64,000 bases of DNA. It comes from Strigamia acuminata (lineage: Eukaryota > Arthropoda > Chilopoda > Geophilomorpha > Linotaeniidae). The notes below the pieces were generated by a model, which saw only the letters and a list, made by a program, of their open reading frames with translations, did not search any database and was not told the DNA's origin. The stretch is taken from positions 19,895,060 to 19,959,059 of the forward strand of contig OX442314.1 of the NCBI GenBank assembly GCA_949358305.1, written 5' to 3'. The position numbers and the translations under genes were made by a program. The stretch's first letter is position 1, and each line of letters begins with the position of its first letter. This document shows positions 49,401-59,742 of this stretch, in pieces.

Positions 49401-52400
49401 ACTATTCTCATCTGTCATTCATTTTGTAGCCATTTAGCATATCGCACATGGCACAGAGATCAACTCAACTACCTAATAAATAACAAACTCCAACCAAACT
49501 GAGTTCATTTTAAAGTTAGGCCCCCAACCTCCACCTAAAAATTCATCCTTTATCTTCCGTTACCAACACTCATTGACAAAACTGTCGTTACCTTTCAGAA
49601 TTTCTGCTTCGTGTGGCAAAAAAAATTGCACACTCAAAAGTCAATCTCAACATTTCTCCCCCCTTTTTCAACAATCTCAAATTCGCACTAAAGCTGAATG
49701 TCATCACTTTCACAAGCTACACAGAAACATGTTGCTTGTTCTACAATAATTTCATGCAATCCCTAAAGAGATTATTTAAATCATGTTTTTAAAAAATAAA
49801 AATAGAGAAATAAAAATTTAGAATAAAAGTAAAATACCGTATATTTCATTTTTTTATTTTTTTTTTATAAGATTGGAAAAATAAATTGCCCGACCATCAT
49901 AAATCGGATTAAGTCGAAAGAGTCGCATGTCGGCTTCCACCTACAATAGCCGTTTAGATTGCGTATATATAAGTTATTTTTTTATGTAAACAGTGTCGCT
50001 GTAATGCAATTCTCTGCTAGAGAATTTTAAATTGCATGAACAGAAACACAAAGTCTGCGTTTTCAAAAGAAAAATTATTAATCAATTAAAAATTGAATTT
50101 AAAAAAGAGAAAAAAAAAGTTACAATATATGTTGTTGCAGCGACATAAATAATTCACATCACACACTCTATACACTTTGATTTGATTATCTGGAATCATG
50201 TTATTCTTTTCAACTTCATAACATTCGGTTATCTTTTTCCTTTAAAAAAAAAGTTGTAACCAAAGAAACGCTGCAACAAGACACAAATGGATTTATTTTC
50301 CAATATACACAACTTTTTTTGTCACGTTCTTTTCTTTATAAATTGCTATTTATAAGATAGTATAAAATATAAAATATAAAAAATAAAATTACAGACTTTG
50401 TGAAACAGTTGAAACTCATAACAATGCAACTTTTAATAGAATTTAAATTAAATCTTTAACAAGGTTAAAGTAAAACTTCGAATCTGACATCACAACGCTT
50501 CAAACCAAATTGCTCGCACAATTGAGAACACGTGGTAAATAATTAATTTAAAAAATATTGCTTTTAACCGTAAGCTCACAGGAAACTGGTAATTAAATTT
50601 CTTCATTCTTATTTTCGTTTTCCTTTTAGCTTTCCCTTTCAGCCCGTGTCATAAAAGCCAATACCATAAACTTAATTTACATTTTTATTTTTAAATTCTT
50701 TTAACGGCTCTTATTATTGTTGCTCCTAAACAACAAACCCCGAGCACAAACAAATCCCAATACCAGCCAGCCAGTCGCTTTGAAATTAAATTTTAGAGCT
50801 GCCATCGTTTTTTGTTCTTTTCCTGTGTGTTTTGTGCTTTATGTGTACTTCGATCTGCTTTCTTCTGATCGCGCTGCGCTTTTCTCTGCTGGTCTTTATA
50901 CTTCTCCAAATCAGGAGGGACACATTGCTGTTGAAATTTATGAGCACCTTGCCTAACTTTCAGACGAACGTAGAAATCACGCCACACTTTTCTTTTCTTT
51001 TTCAATCTGCACTTCATAGATTACCACTTCAATTTTAAGCTGATAACTTAGAAAATAAACTTTAACTTTAATATCACCAAAGCAAATAAAGCAAAAAGAA
51101 TGTATAATCAATTCAAAATGGTTGCCTACGGTTCACTCCTAAGTAAAGTTTTCCACTTGGCTCACTTTAAATTCGCATAATCTGACGCCCGACCAAAACA
51201 CACAGTCAGAAACGGCACTCATTGGCGGACTTACCGTAAAGCTAAATTTAAGCTACAGCTTGGGGCCTCTCTGTTCTCTAGGACCTCAAAGTCATTTTTT
51301 GCATAATAATTTGTCATGTCATTTTAATCGATGTTAAAACTTTTATGATCGTCTTCTTTAAAAAAGATATTATAGTAGTTAATGTAATATATAGAAAAAA
51401 ATGTACACAATTATTTCAATTATTCAATCCTATTTTATAAGTTAATTTTTCATGTTTCGGCTTAGCCCGTACCTGACGGCACTTAAAACTAACTTCCATG
51501 TTAAATGTTAATTTAATACTCCGTCCCGATACAAAGTTGTCCTAATTCAAGCCGTATCACTGGTGTAGTGGCACAAAAAATTACCAAATAAATAAAATCC
51601 ATCATTCTAATCACTTTTTACACTGAAATTCATTGAAAATAAACAAAACTACTTTTCCACGTAGTAGAGCACAGTCCACAGTTAGGCGTAATCCAGCTCA
51701 ACCAATTGGGAAATAGGACAACGTTGTATCGGGACAGAGTATAGAACCAATTTTGGTATTTCCAACATCTTAATTTTGTATCATATACTTCTATACAAGT
51801 TGTTGACAAATCAACTCTCATGCTGTCAACCCGCCATTTTCGTTTTACACAAATGAAATCTCCATTGATTTTAGAACAACTTAAAAAATTCCTTTTAATG
51901 ATGAAAATTAATCGTTGACTAAACATAAATCTTCTTATGTACAAGACTCATTAAAAATACTCATAAGTGAATTAATTTTCAAATGAGGATTTTAAATTTG
52001 ACAATAAAAAATGACGAACAAACGCAAATAGATCAACTAATTACTCGCCTAACATAACTTATTGTCCTAACTAATAAACGACATTTGTAATAATTATTTT
52101 AGAAGCCTGCTTCAAAGCCTATTAACCTCATATATCCCTAATTAAGTGATTAGGCAAATCCGAAACGACGCAAAATTTCCATACATCATTGTACTTGAAC
52201 TTGCTTCCAACAAACTCGCCACTTAACAGATTTGTGACTCATCAAGTTGCAAACCCAATGAGCTTAACAGAGGGGGTTATGCGGGGCATGTTGGTCGCGT
52301 GTCAATAAAATTGCCCGTACATGCATGTACAGGGAAGAACAAAGAAAGGACATTCAAAGTATACAAGGAAATACGAAGCAAACTTTAAACTAAACGAACT

Positions 52401-55400
52401 CTATGGCATATTTGCCATACTTTTAAGAATTACAAATCTGCTTTGTTCTTCTCACTTTGCATTTTAATTGAAGCTGCATCGCATTATTCAAACCACTTAG
52501 TGGTTTGAATTATCGATTATATAAAAATTTTAAACCTTAATTTTCTCACAAATAAATCTCAATAGGTAACTACTTGACAAAGCACGCATGTTGAGTGCTG
52601 GAGATTAAAATGGAAACGCGAGGCTATAGCTGCTTATTTCTAATTTACAAATACCAATAAAAATATTCTAACTCTTATAATAAACTAAATCAAATTGTAC
52701 GCATCAAACGTATTACATTGGTTCTATTCCCGTAAGATGTTTAGCTTTCATTACTGAAGATAAATAACGTTTGTTTTTGGTGAAACCGCTGCCAAAACGC
52801 AGGTGAAGAGATGAAGTAGAAGCTTATCCTGAAGAGGAACGTCTTTTGAGACAGGAGTTCTTTATCATATTTCCCGACAAAAGAAGTTCCGCGATAACGA
52901 AACCTTGGCTTCGTTATCAGTTATTGCAGAATAGATTGATTCAATATTTATAAGATAATGGCGAATGTTTTCATGCAATCAGTCCTTTAGAGAGACACGT
53001 AAAGCGAAGCAAATGAGATTTCTCTTTCATTGAAATGATTCCCTCTAAGTCCTCCTTTTCGGTCGCATCTTTGCTATAATACCCATACATAATTCTAATA
53101 CCTTTGGAAATAGAAAAATGGTAAACAAACAAACACTGACCACCATGGCAGCTTAACTGTTCAAAGAGTATTGGCAGGATCGATTTCAGTACAAATCCGT
53201 AATCGGATTAAATGCCTTTACAAAATGTGCTGCATGGATGGGATTTGGCCTGGAAATAAAAACCTTGGATACTTAACTTAGTTTGGAAGATTGTAGATGA
53301 CAAGTCTTTTCTTATTAACTTGTCTTGGTATTCGATTTAAGTGATGACAGGCGCTTGCGAGAGAATGGTGAGAAATACGCTTCTCAATCCCAAGGGAAAG
53401 CAGTCAAAGTGTATTTTTGAAACGTTTATGATTAAATCCCGTTTCTGACAAGGATTTGTAACCGTGGGCTGATGTTCACGCAAATCAATAATTTGATCCA
53501 ATTGACATTCAATCCGCACATTCAGCTGCATGCCAATGTCGAATGCATGAGACGTCAAATTTAATATTCTAAAATTAAGTTTAACATCGTTTTACCACTT
53601 TTATTTAATTTTTAACTTTTCGAAAATAAATAAATATATTAAAAAGACAGATTAAAACCATTTTTGTTTGATAAACCGGTAATACATTATCCACCGGTAT
53701 AAACTTCATTTTTTTTCCCAACTTGCTGATAAAAGTGTATATCTAGAATAGACCAGTCAGTAGCTCAATTATGGGACGCTAGAGACGTTTGATGACCCTA
53801 TCAAAAGCGCTATAACTTTTTCCTCTCCCTCAGCTTCCCCTTTAGCCGGAAGTCAGTGGCGCCATTTCGGATTAATCGCGAGATATAATTCATATCAAAC
53901 TCTTCAGCTGACCTTTTCACAACCGAGTTGTTTGAGTCACCCATTTTTTCACATTAAGTTTACTTTTTTACAAAATACTAAAAGTTAAAACAAAAAAAAA
54001 AAAAAAAAAAAAAATTCTTTTTAAAGTTTCACGTATTTTTTTTTTTATCTCATAAAATAAAATTGATAAAAGTATATATTTTTTCTTTCCAGGTGTTCGT
54101 CATCCCACATTCCCACAACGATCCCGGTTGGCTCAAAACATTCGAATCGTATTTCGAGGCGCAAACATCAAACATCCTTAATAACATGGTAGACAAACTG
54201 ATGAAATTGCCCAACATGACTTTCATGTGGACCGAAATGTCACTTTTTTCAAAATGGTGGGAACGGTAAGCTTCATAGCTGCTTCAATTTACACAAACAA
54301 ATAAAAAAAAATAAAAAATAAAAAATAAAAAATAAAAAAATCCATTTATAGGGCTAATTAAATTATTCCATTTTCTAATAACCGATAACATTGTTAATAA
54401 ATGTATTAGAAATGTTGGCCCCAATAATTATTTTATTTATGCGCCATTCACAACACATGCTGTGTCTCTAAAATCTCCGCCTCTTTGTTGGCTTTCTCAT
54501 TGCACTCGTGCTGCGCAGGAAAGCTAGCTGTGCGTCATGTTGGGAGGCAGCTGTGAATGGCAGGGAAGACGAACCTTGTCCTTTCTCAAGGCTCAGCAAT
54601 TAGAGGGACAGAGAAGAAAAGAAAAGAAGAAGCGTGTGATGTCGCGTGTTATCGACGTCCAGCAGATTCATTGGCGTTCTTGTGCCAAAAGTTCACCCTT
54701 CCTTCCCCTCCCTTTTTCCTACTCTTCTAAAGAATGACTCCTCAAAAGAACGTATATAAAAGCCCTCTCTTTACAAAGAATTGCGACAAGAGCTTCGCAA
54801 TGACGCTTGTGCTCTCAGCTGCCACCGATCACTGATTTCAGAGGTGCATTGATTAATCTGCGTCTCCTTTCTAATGAAAACAATAGGATTTCATTTTTTT
54901 AAGCCTCCTGTTTTTTGCAACCATTACAAATGTAACTGAAAATTGATCCCCCTATTAATTTCCTTTTTTTCCTACCTTTGAATTAATTGATTAATTAGAA
55001 ATGTAATCAATGGCACGAGCAACGTGGAGTGACATGTCGGAGTTTAGACTATGGTTTCCTAACTCCACCCTTGTGATGTCCCTTTCTTTCTATAAAAACA
55101 ATTCCTTTTCCCACTACTGTACTAACATTTTTTCTCAAAGAGGTCCTTGGATAAAGACCGAGACGTCAAACAAGACTTTGAACAAGCAGATAAACTGCTT
55201 GTTTAAACAGCAGTTTTCGAATGGCCACCGAATTTATCCTCATTCAAGTTGCAGTGCACATTCACACAACTTTTTATGTCCACCATTTTTAGATAAGAAT
55301 TTTAACACACGCGTTTAAAGTTACTAGGCGCATTCACAAACTACATAAACACTTTAAACAACACATTTGACTGCTTTTTAAACTGCTCGTCTCAATCCAA

Positions 55401-58400
55401 CTTCAAAAATTGCAGCTGGTTTAATCTTACTCCGTCTTTAGTCGCAATTGGCATGCGCAAGACATTTTTAACTGCAAGTTGAATACAATTTTTTTTTACG
55501 TCCAAAAACGCACATTTAGAATGATTTAGAACACATAAACTAACCTATTTATTTCCAACTTAAATTCAGTTTAATAAAAATAATTTATTACAGCATTAAA
55601 AAACCATTAAAAATTAAATTGATTTAAAGCTCTTAAAAAATAGTTTCAGTCGACATTTGTTAAAGTATCTCAGTTAATGGTTTCCTTTTCCTTCCGCAAA
55701 ACCTAGCTTGTTTCCTGTAAAATAGCTGCTGGAAACATTCACCATCAAATCTATAATCTAGCATATCTGGTATCCCGTTGTCTTTGCCTCCCAAACAAAG
55801 AAGAAAAAACAACATGTTAATGTGCGCACTCAGGTTAAACCCAAAGCTGACCTCCTGCTATGACAAGAATAAATTCGCTGTTAAAATAGCTGTCATTTTT
55901 CCACTTCTTCGTAAACGTGCGAGTTAATTGCACCCGAGACGTGTCAAAACAAAAAAAAATCTGCATCCCAATTCAATTACTTGATTGTCCCACCACTTTA
56001 CACTCAAACTGAAATTTACAAAGTTTCAAAATCCAAAATCAAATCAAATCAAATCAAATTGTCTTAAACGTGTATTCCTTTTCTTTTCTCAGAGCACACC
56101 CACAAAAGAAAAGCGCAGTCAAAGAACTCCTCCAATCTGGCAGATTCGAAATAATCACCGGTGGTTGGGTTATGACCGACGAAGCCACTCCTCACATCTA
56201 CGCCATGCTGGATCAATTGATCGAGGGCCATCAATGGCTCGCCAACACTCTGGACTATTCACCTCGAACAGCATGGTCGGTTGATCCTTTTGGCCACGGA
56301 GCAACCTTGCCCTACTTACTGAGCCAATCTGGGATTGAAGGAATGGTAATCCAAAGAATCCATTTCGCCTGGAAGCAGTACTTAGCCGAACAACAAAGCG
56401 GCGATTTTCTCTGGCGACAAACATGGGACAGTGCAGGCTCCTCCGACATCCTGTGTCACAACAACCCATTCGACATCTACAGCATCAAGCATTCTTGCGG
56501 CCCACACCCCATGGTCTGTTTGACCTTCGACTTCCGTAAAATCAAGGGCGAGTTCACCGAGTACTCTCAAAAGGCACAACCCATCACCAAATGGAACGTC
56601 AAAGAGCGCGCAGAGACGCTCTTAGCGCAGTACGGCAGGACCGCTTCTCTTTTCCCGCACAATGTCGCCCTAATAAGCCTCGGAGACGACTTCCGGTTCG
56701 ACCACGAGTCCGAATGGGAACAACAATACGTCAACTATCAACAACTTTTCGAATTTATCAACTCGCACAACGAATACCGCGCGTCGGTGCAGTTCGGCAC
56801 GGTCAGCGACTACTTCCGGGAGGTTCAAAACCGCATGGGCGGCGAAGGACACGAGGCGGAATATTTCCCAAAACTCTCGGGTGATTTCTTCGTCTACAGT
56901 GATATTTTTGTCGAAGGCAGACCCGCCTATTGGAGCGGCTTCTACACAACCAGGCCCTACTGGAAAGCCCTGTGCCGCGAGCTGGAGGCCACTCTTCGAA
57001 GCGCCGAGATTCTTTACAGTTTCGCTTTAAGCAAAGCCCGCCAGACGGAATTAAACAGGACGCGGCAGATTCTCGAGGGCGACTATCAGAAACTCACGGT
57101 AGCCAGAGGCAACCTCGGTGTGTTCCAACACCACGACGCCATCACGGGAACGAGCAAATCGTTCGTAATGCACGACTACGGGCTCAAACTCTACGAAGGA
57201 ATTCGCCACGCTCACACGGTGCTGACACATTCGGCTCAATACTTGGTCACCGAAAAGCCCTTGGAAGCGGAAATGCAAAGCGAGAAACTTTTCAAGCATT
57301 TACCCAACTTCTTGTCGTCCCCGCACGAAAGATCCAATTACCAAATGCTGCTTCAACCGCTGCCGCAGAAATCGGCCGACTTTCAATTGGTGGTGTACAA
57401 TCCGTTGGCGCAAGCGAGGCAAGAGGCTATTAGAGTGGTGGTCACTCACACCAACATCCGGATATTCGATTCGGAGGATAAATCAGTCCCGTTCCAATTG
57501 AATCCTGTGTGGAACACAACAGCTGGACCCTTCCAGTTGGTCAGAGATCAATACGAATTGCTCTTCATTGCTCAACTTCCGCCTTTGACACTCGTCACTT
57601 ATCACGTCAAGCGAGTGCAAGTACGAGACTCGTCCACTATCGCCTCGCTCATGGTTTTCAACGGCGGATTGGGCATGGACGATACCAACATGGTTTTCTC
57701 CGTTCAAAAGGAGCAAATGGCGTCCGACGACGTTTACCTCGAAAACTCCCTTCTCAAGGCCGATTTCGCGCGTGAAACGGGGTTCCTCAACTCCATCACG
57801 CTCAAGGCCACGGGCCGCACGCAGACTACCAAACTGGACTTTCTCGCCTACAACTCGGCGCAGTCGCACAGCGGCGCTTACCTATTCATGCCCGAACCCC
57901 GGCAACCGGTGCGCAACATCAGCGAGAACCCTCCATATTTCTGTGTTCTACGTGGTCCATTGATTTCCGAAATTATCATCCAACACATGAATTTGCTGGT
58001 CCACACAGTTCGCATCTATCACACAACCGGGCCGCTCTCCATGGGCCTCGAGATGGATAACACAATAGAATATCCAACACCGCCCAAGTTCCGCGAGACC
58101 GAGGTATTCATGCGCGTGATGAGTGACGTGGCGAGTGGATCGACATTTTTCACGGACCTCAACGGTTTTCAAATGATGAAGCGTTCCATAATTCCCAAAA
58201 TCGAAATCGAGGGAAACTACTACCCAGCAACGACGCAAATATACATCCAAGATGACAACACCAGACTCTCTCTCCTGCTGTCACGTGCTCACGGCGTCAC
58301 CAGTTGGCAAAAAGGTTGGTTGGAAGCCATGCTGGACCGCAGGTCTTTATACGACGACAGCAGAGGCATGGGCGAAGGTGTGATAGACAATAAGAGAACT

Positions 58401-58886
58401 CGCGGCCGTTTTTGGCTGCTCCTGGAAGAGCGAGCGAGTAAAAGTGAGTCATTCTCTCGACCCACTTTATTGGCCAACACTTTATCCAACAGCCTTATCT
58501 ATCCTGCACACACCTTAGTCGTGGATCCTGGCAACAGTCCAGTGTTACGGAACAAAGTTTCGCTGCTGAATCGACCGTTCCCTTGCGACATGCATTTAGT
58601 TAACTTACGTGTACTTCCGGTCAAAGCTTACTTCGAGTTTCCTTCTTTTAGCACTTTGCTCATTGTACAAAGACAAGGGTATAGTTGTGATTTTCCTGCT
58701 CAGGTGTATAACTGCAGTCTAACGAATGGAGTCATTAGACCCGGTACGAGGTTTAAGGAAGTGCCAATGTCAGCTATTTATAGGACATCTCTAACTGCCT
58801 TAGAACTAGGCGATAAATTGGACAGTTTGGGTGATATCAATATCCAACCTATGGAAATCAATTCGTATAATATTACTTTTGGTTAA
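31019..58886 (+). CDS. MAN2A: Golgi alpha-mannosidase II (GH38), three-exon gene
   Basis: Joining 31019-31405, 54093-54265 and 56093-58886 gives an uninterrupted 1117-residue protein, close to the usual 1100-1150. It is a type II Golgi membrane enzyme that removes alpha-1,3 and alpha-1,6 mannoses during N-glycan maturation. A tail (1-19), a signal anchor (about 20-37), a stem (to about 125), the GH38 catalytic domain and the beta-rich C-terminal domains come in the family order. By alignment with fly GMII from memory, zinc ligands are H137, D139, D251 and H534, the nucleophile is D251 (VDPFGH) and the acid/base is D386 (LGDDFRF). W142, F253 and R275 of the sugar pocket are also kept. A loop after C329 differs: the second disulphide and the CPW GlcNAc anchor are missing. 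It could therefore be the GlcNAc-independent type (like insect ManIII / alpha-Man-IIb) rather than classical GMII. It is not the lysosomal enzyme, given the N-terminal anchor. Confidence 0.93.
32521..32889. mobile_element. TIR element AAGGGGTTTCATAAATGACA, 3-base TSD
   Basis: The ends are inverted copies beginning AAGGGGTTTCATAAATGACA, followed by GCTGAAGTG with a small offset. AAT flanks both sides (32518-32520 and 32890-32892). A 3-base target duplication and GGG-type ends suggest a PIF/Harbinger-like MITE. The middle (32690-32770) is almost pure A/T. The element interrupts a region rich in CAATTGTTGC-like repeats. Confidence 0.75.
32893..33010. repeat. Imperfect tandem repeat, three units of about 35-40 bases
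   Basis: Each unit begins with TTTCAATAAACCAA or TCTCAATAAACCAA and continues with a TTGCTGC/TTACCCC segment and a CAATT-rich end. Units diverge in length and sequence. Related CAATTAGCAATAAAACG sequence lies on the other side of the TIR element at 32440, so the element may have split an older repeat. Confidence 0.55.
36586..36740 (-). repeat. Dispersed repeat family, copy 1 (inverted)
   Basis: It begins CAGGCGCATTCAAAATAC and contains AAATGTCGTGCTCATGCCCA, which matches the reverse complement of the copy at 42905 (AGATGTCGTGCGCATGCCCA). The AGGCGCATTCA start also occurs in the other two copies, so it may be the element terminus. No coding capacity or target duplication is visible. Confidence 0.6.
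36880..37137. mobile_element. hAT-type MITE with perfect 8-bp target duplication
   Basis: The element begins CAGCGGTCGGCAACTGGCGG and ends TTGCCGACCCCTG. The 8-base sequence CTCTAGGG flanks it exactly on both sides (36872-36879 and 37138-37145). CAGxGGTCGGCAA ends with an 8-base TSD centred on CTAG are diagnostic of hAT elements. The interior is G+C-rich at the left and then a long T-rich tract (TTTTTGG repeats), with no transposase. Confidence 0.9.
38907..39143. mobile_element. TIR element CGTAAATGCTCTAATAGAAC
   Basis: The left end CGTAAATGCTCTAATAGAAC and the right end (reverse-complemented) CGTAAATCCTTTAATAGAAC are inverted repeats over about 22 bases. The interior has loose repeats of ATTGAACAAAACGACTAAA. 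A single-ended relative lies at 26185, next to the 21-bp minisatellite. The target duplication is unclear. Confidence 0.65.
40585..41006. mobile_element. Stowaway-like MITE, copy 1 (422 bp, long TIRs)
   Basis: The ends CTCGAG and about 70 bases inside them are inverted copies, including GGCACTTTACAAGG and CCCATTGGTCGAGCCAGTTT. The right end has an 8-base insertion (TAATCGAG). TA lies on both sides. The interior shares AAAACTACTTCTCC and ACAGTCTGAAGTTAG with the element at 51519, so both belong to one family. Confidence 0.8.
41380..41529. mobile_element. TACCGTATTTTA MITE family, copy 1 (internally deleted)
   Basis: It begins TACCGTATTTTATCGATT and ends TCTTAATCGGTAAAATTCAG plus TA, an imperfect inverted repeat. 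Inner blocks (AAAAATACGGTATTCTTGGT, CTGACAAAAATG in reverse) match the longer copy at 59743-59963 in the opposite orientation. An internal TACGGTATT gives a third terminus-like motif. Confidence 0.7.
42905..43055 (+). repeat. Dispersed repeat family, copy 2
   Basis: It begins AAGCGCATTCATGAAG, with ACTTCAAAAATTGCAG and GTGGGCATGCGCACGACAT further in. It shares these blocks, in the same order and orientation, with the copy at 55326, and is inverted relative to the copy at 36586. The GGCATGCGCA core resembles an NRF1 half-palindrome. Confidence 0.65.
43717..43776. repeat. 20-bp tandem repeat, three units
   Basis: TGCTTAAATTTAATTAAATT, TGCTTAAAATTAATTAAGTT and TGCTTGAATTTAATTACGTA follow head to tail. 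The units are A+T-rich and partly self-complementary. Confidence 0.7.
45582..45880. repeat. 20-bp minisatellite, about 15 units
   Basis: The unit CACCAATTTTTAGTAAAAAC repeats from about 45582 to 45880 with very few changes. One unit has AGTAAGAAACC and one late unit an extra T, both shifting the register by a base. The unit is quasi-palindromic (ATTTTTAGTAAAAA). The sequence before it, ACTGTATTTTACAAGCC, is not part of the array. Confidence 0.95.
47444..47623. mobile_element. pogo-like MITE, relative of the one at 14552
   Basis: The left end CAGCCAAACCTCGTTATAAC and the right end (reverse-complemented) CGGTCGAGCCTCGTTATAAC share the CCTCGTTATAACGAA core, with TA on both sides. Further TATAACGAA copies lie inside. 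The terminal bases have diverged, so it is older than the 14552 copy. Confidence 0.75.
51223..51300 (+). mobile_element. Possible hAT-type MITE fragment
   Basis: CATTGGCGGACTTACCG followed by AAGCTACAGCTTGGGGCCTC resembles a common non-autonomous hAT end (CAGTGGCGGAC... and ...GGGGCC). The opposite end and a TSD are not seen, so this is only a resemblance. Confidence 0.35.
51519..51739. mobile_element. Stowaway-like MITE, copy 2
   Basis: The left end CTCCGTCCCGATACAAAGTT and the right end (reverse-complemented) CTCTGTCCCGATACAACGTT are inverted, with TA on both sides. CTCCGTCCC-type ends with a TA target match mariner-like Stowaway MITEs. The inner GGTGTAGTG, AAAACTACTT and ACCAATTGGG segments correspond to those in the element at 40585. 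Confidence 0.8.
52486..52510. repeat. Perfect 12-bp palindrome with 1-base centre
   Basis: ATTCAAACCACT is followed by T and then its exact complement AGTGGTTTGAAT. No element ends or known regulatory motif are recognised around it. Confidence 0.8.
54093..54265 (+). CDS. MAN2A: MAN2A exon 2: first zinc-binding block
   Basis: The exon encodes residues 130-186 plus two bases of codon 187. It carries [13 protein letters not shown] with zinc ligands H137 and D139 and the pocket residue W142, then [16 protein letters not shown], the conserved start of the second strand/helix unit. NMT is a possible N-glycosylation site. The acceptor is tttctttccag|GTG and the donor CG|gtaagc (phase 2). The frame would hit a stop just inside the intron, so the donor is needed. 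Confidence 0.93.
54266..56092 (+). other. MAN2A intron 2 (1,827 bases)
   Basis: The donor is gtaagc. The acceptor ttccttttcttttctcag precedes AGCACACC. Using the next AG, two bases downstream, would break the frame. The intron holds an A5T repeat tract (54300-54341), a copy of the dispersed repeat (55326-55490) and five AAATC units at 56037-56059. No other gene is seen. Confidence 0.88.
55326..55490 (+). repeat. Dispersed repeat family, copy 3
   Basis: It begins AGGCGCATTCACAAAC and carries ACTTCAAAAATTGCAG and TTGGCATGCGCAAGACAT, matching the copy at 42905 in order and orientation. The right border is not defined. Confidence 0.65.
56093..58886 (+). CDS. MAN2A: MAN2A exon 3: catalytic core and C-terminal domains
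   Basis: One 2794-base exon completes codon 187 and encodes residues 188-1117, ending at TAA (58884-58886). In order it holds [12 protein letters not shown], the nucleophile/zinc block SVDPFGHG (D251), IQRIHF (R275), [18 protein letters not shown] (C322 and C329), LGDDFRF (D386), [27 protein letters not shown] (zinc ligand H534), then the beta-sandwich domains and a C-terminal [23 protein letters not shown] and YNIT are N-glycosylation sequons. Base composition is clearly richer in G+C than the introns. More than 80 percent of the coding sequence lies in this exon, whereas vertebrate genes split it into many. Confidence 0.95.
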
Positions 58887-59036
58887 TTTTTATCTTTTTT
58901 TTTTAACTTTTTTTTTCCACGTGGAACTGGGTTTGTCAGAAATGTTTACAAAAATCCTTTACGATTTAATTTCAGACCTTCAAAACATTTGGTGTTTAAA
59001 TGGTATTAAAAGCTACTTGTAGTCCTAATGTCTTAC

Positions 59037-59042
59037 AATAAA
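59037..59042 (+). terminator. Poly(A) signal of the mannosidase transcript
   Basis: AATAAA lies about 150 bases after the stop codon and is followed by a G/T-rich stretch (GAGATGGTGATTTTG). This would give a short 3' UTR. Other AATAAA copies exist downstream in this A+T-rich DNA, so a longer 3' end is possible. Confidence 0.55.
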
Positions 59043-59742
59043 CTAATTCGAGATGGTGATTTTGATCAACAAATCTAAAAAGTCATCTTAATTGCATTCA
59101 AATGATCAGTTCCAAAACTCAGGGACCACTCAGCACACCATTTCTCATCGCACTAATGTTTTTACGAGACAAGTGAAGTGAACCCAGTTCTAGTTTTAAT
59201 TAAATATTTCTAATCTTAATTTAAATCAAATGGCGGCGGGTCCAAGATTTTTGGTCATTCCCAAAGTAAAAGAATGAATTAAAACATTTTCCCTTTTACT
59301 GCCACCATGCCTTTCCGAGTGTGTTTCTTCGACAGCGTGTGAAGACACAAATTGTGATTGTAATTTGTATAGAATTCCCTGTGAAACAGGTGTTTGTATC
59401 AAGGACCTTCAGAAATAGAAATCAATACTGTAATGTATTTTATGCATTAGAACATTGCTGAGCAGTTAAAAATCGTTTTATTTAAAAAAAAAAAAAAAAA
59501 ACATTAAATTTATGTTTATACATTTTTGCAATGACGGCTATAAATATTTCATTTCTTTCTTTCCTTTTTATTTAAATTATTTCTGCACTGTAAGTAAGGA
59601 AAAAAAATGAATTAAAACTTTTTCACCTTTTCCATCGTATTTCACTTGCACCTCATTATAAAATAATAACATAAAATACTTTCCTCTCTCTTTATTTAAA
59701 TCTTTTATTTTTTAATAAAAAAAAAATTCAAAATAATAAATA

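Larger units (their letters stand above)
31406..54092 (+). other. MAN2A intron 1 (22,687 bases)
   Basis: The donor is AAA|gtaaga and the acceptor ttttttctttccag|GTG, both phase 0. No exon need be missing, because the residues on either side join as in other family members. Apart from the repeats listed separately, I see no nested gene. The stretches 31406-32520, 33011-36585, 37146-38906, 39144-40584, 41530-42904, 43056-45581, 45881-47443, 47624-51222 and 51740-54092 hold A+T-rich sequence and short frames without recognisable domains. Long A runs (53991-54014) precede the acceptor. Confidence 0.85.

Noticed and set aside
56591-58489. Several open frames of 60-167 codons overlapping exon 3 in other frames and on the minus strand
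   Set aside because: They are shadows of the G+C-rich mannosidase coding sequence, with biased compositions and no domains.
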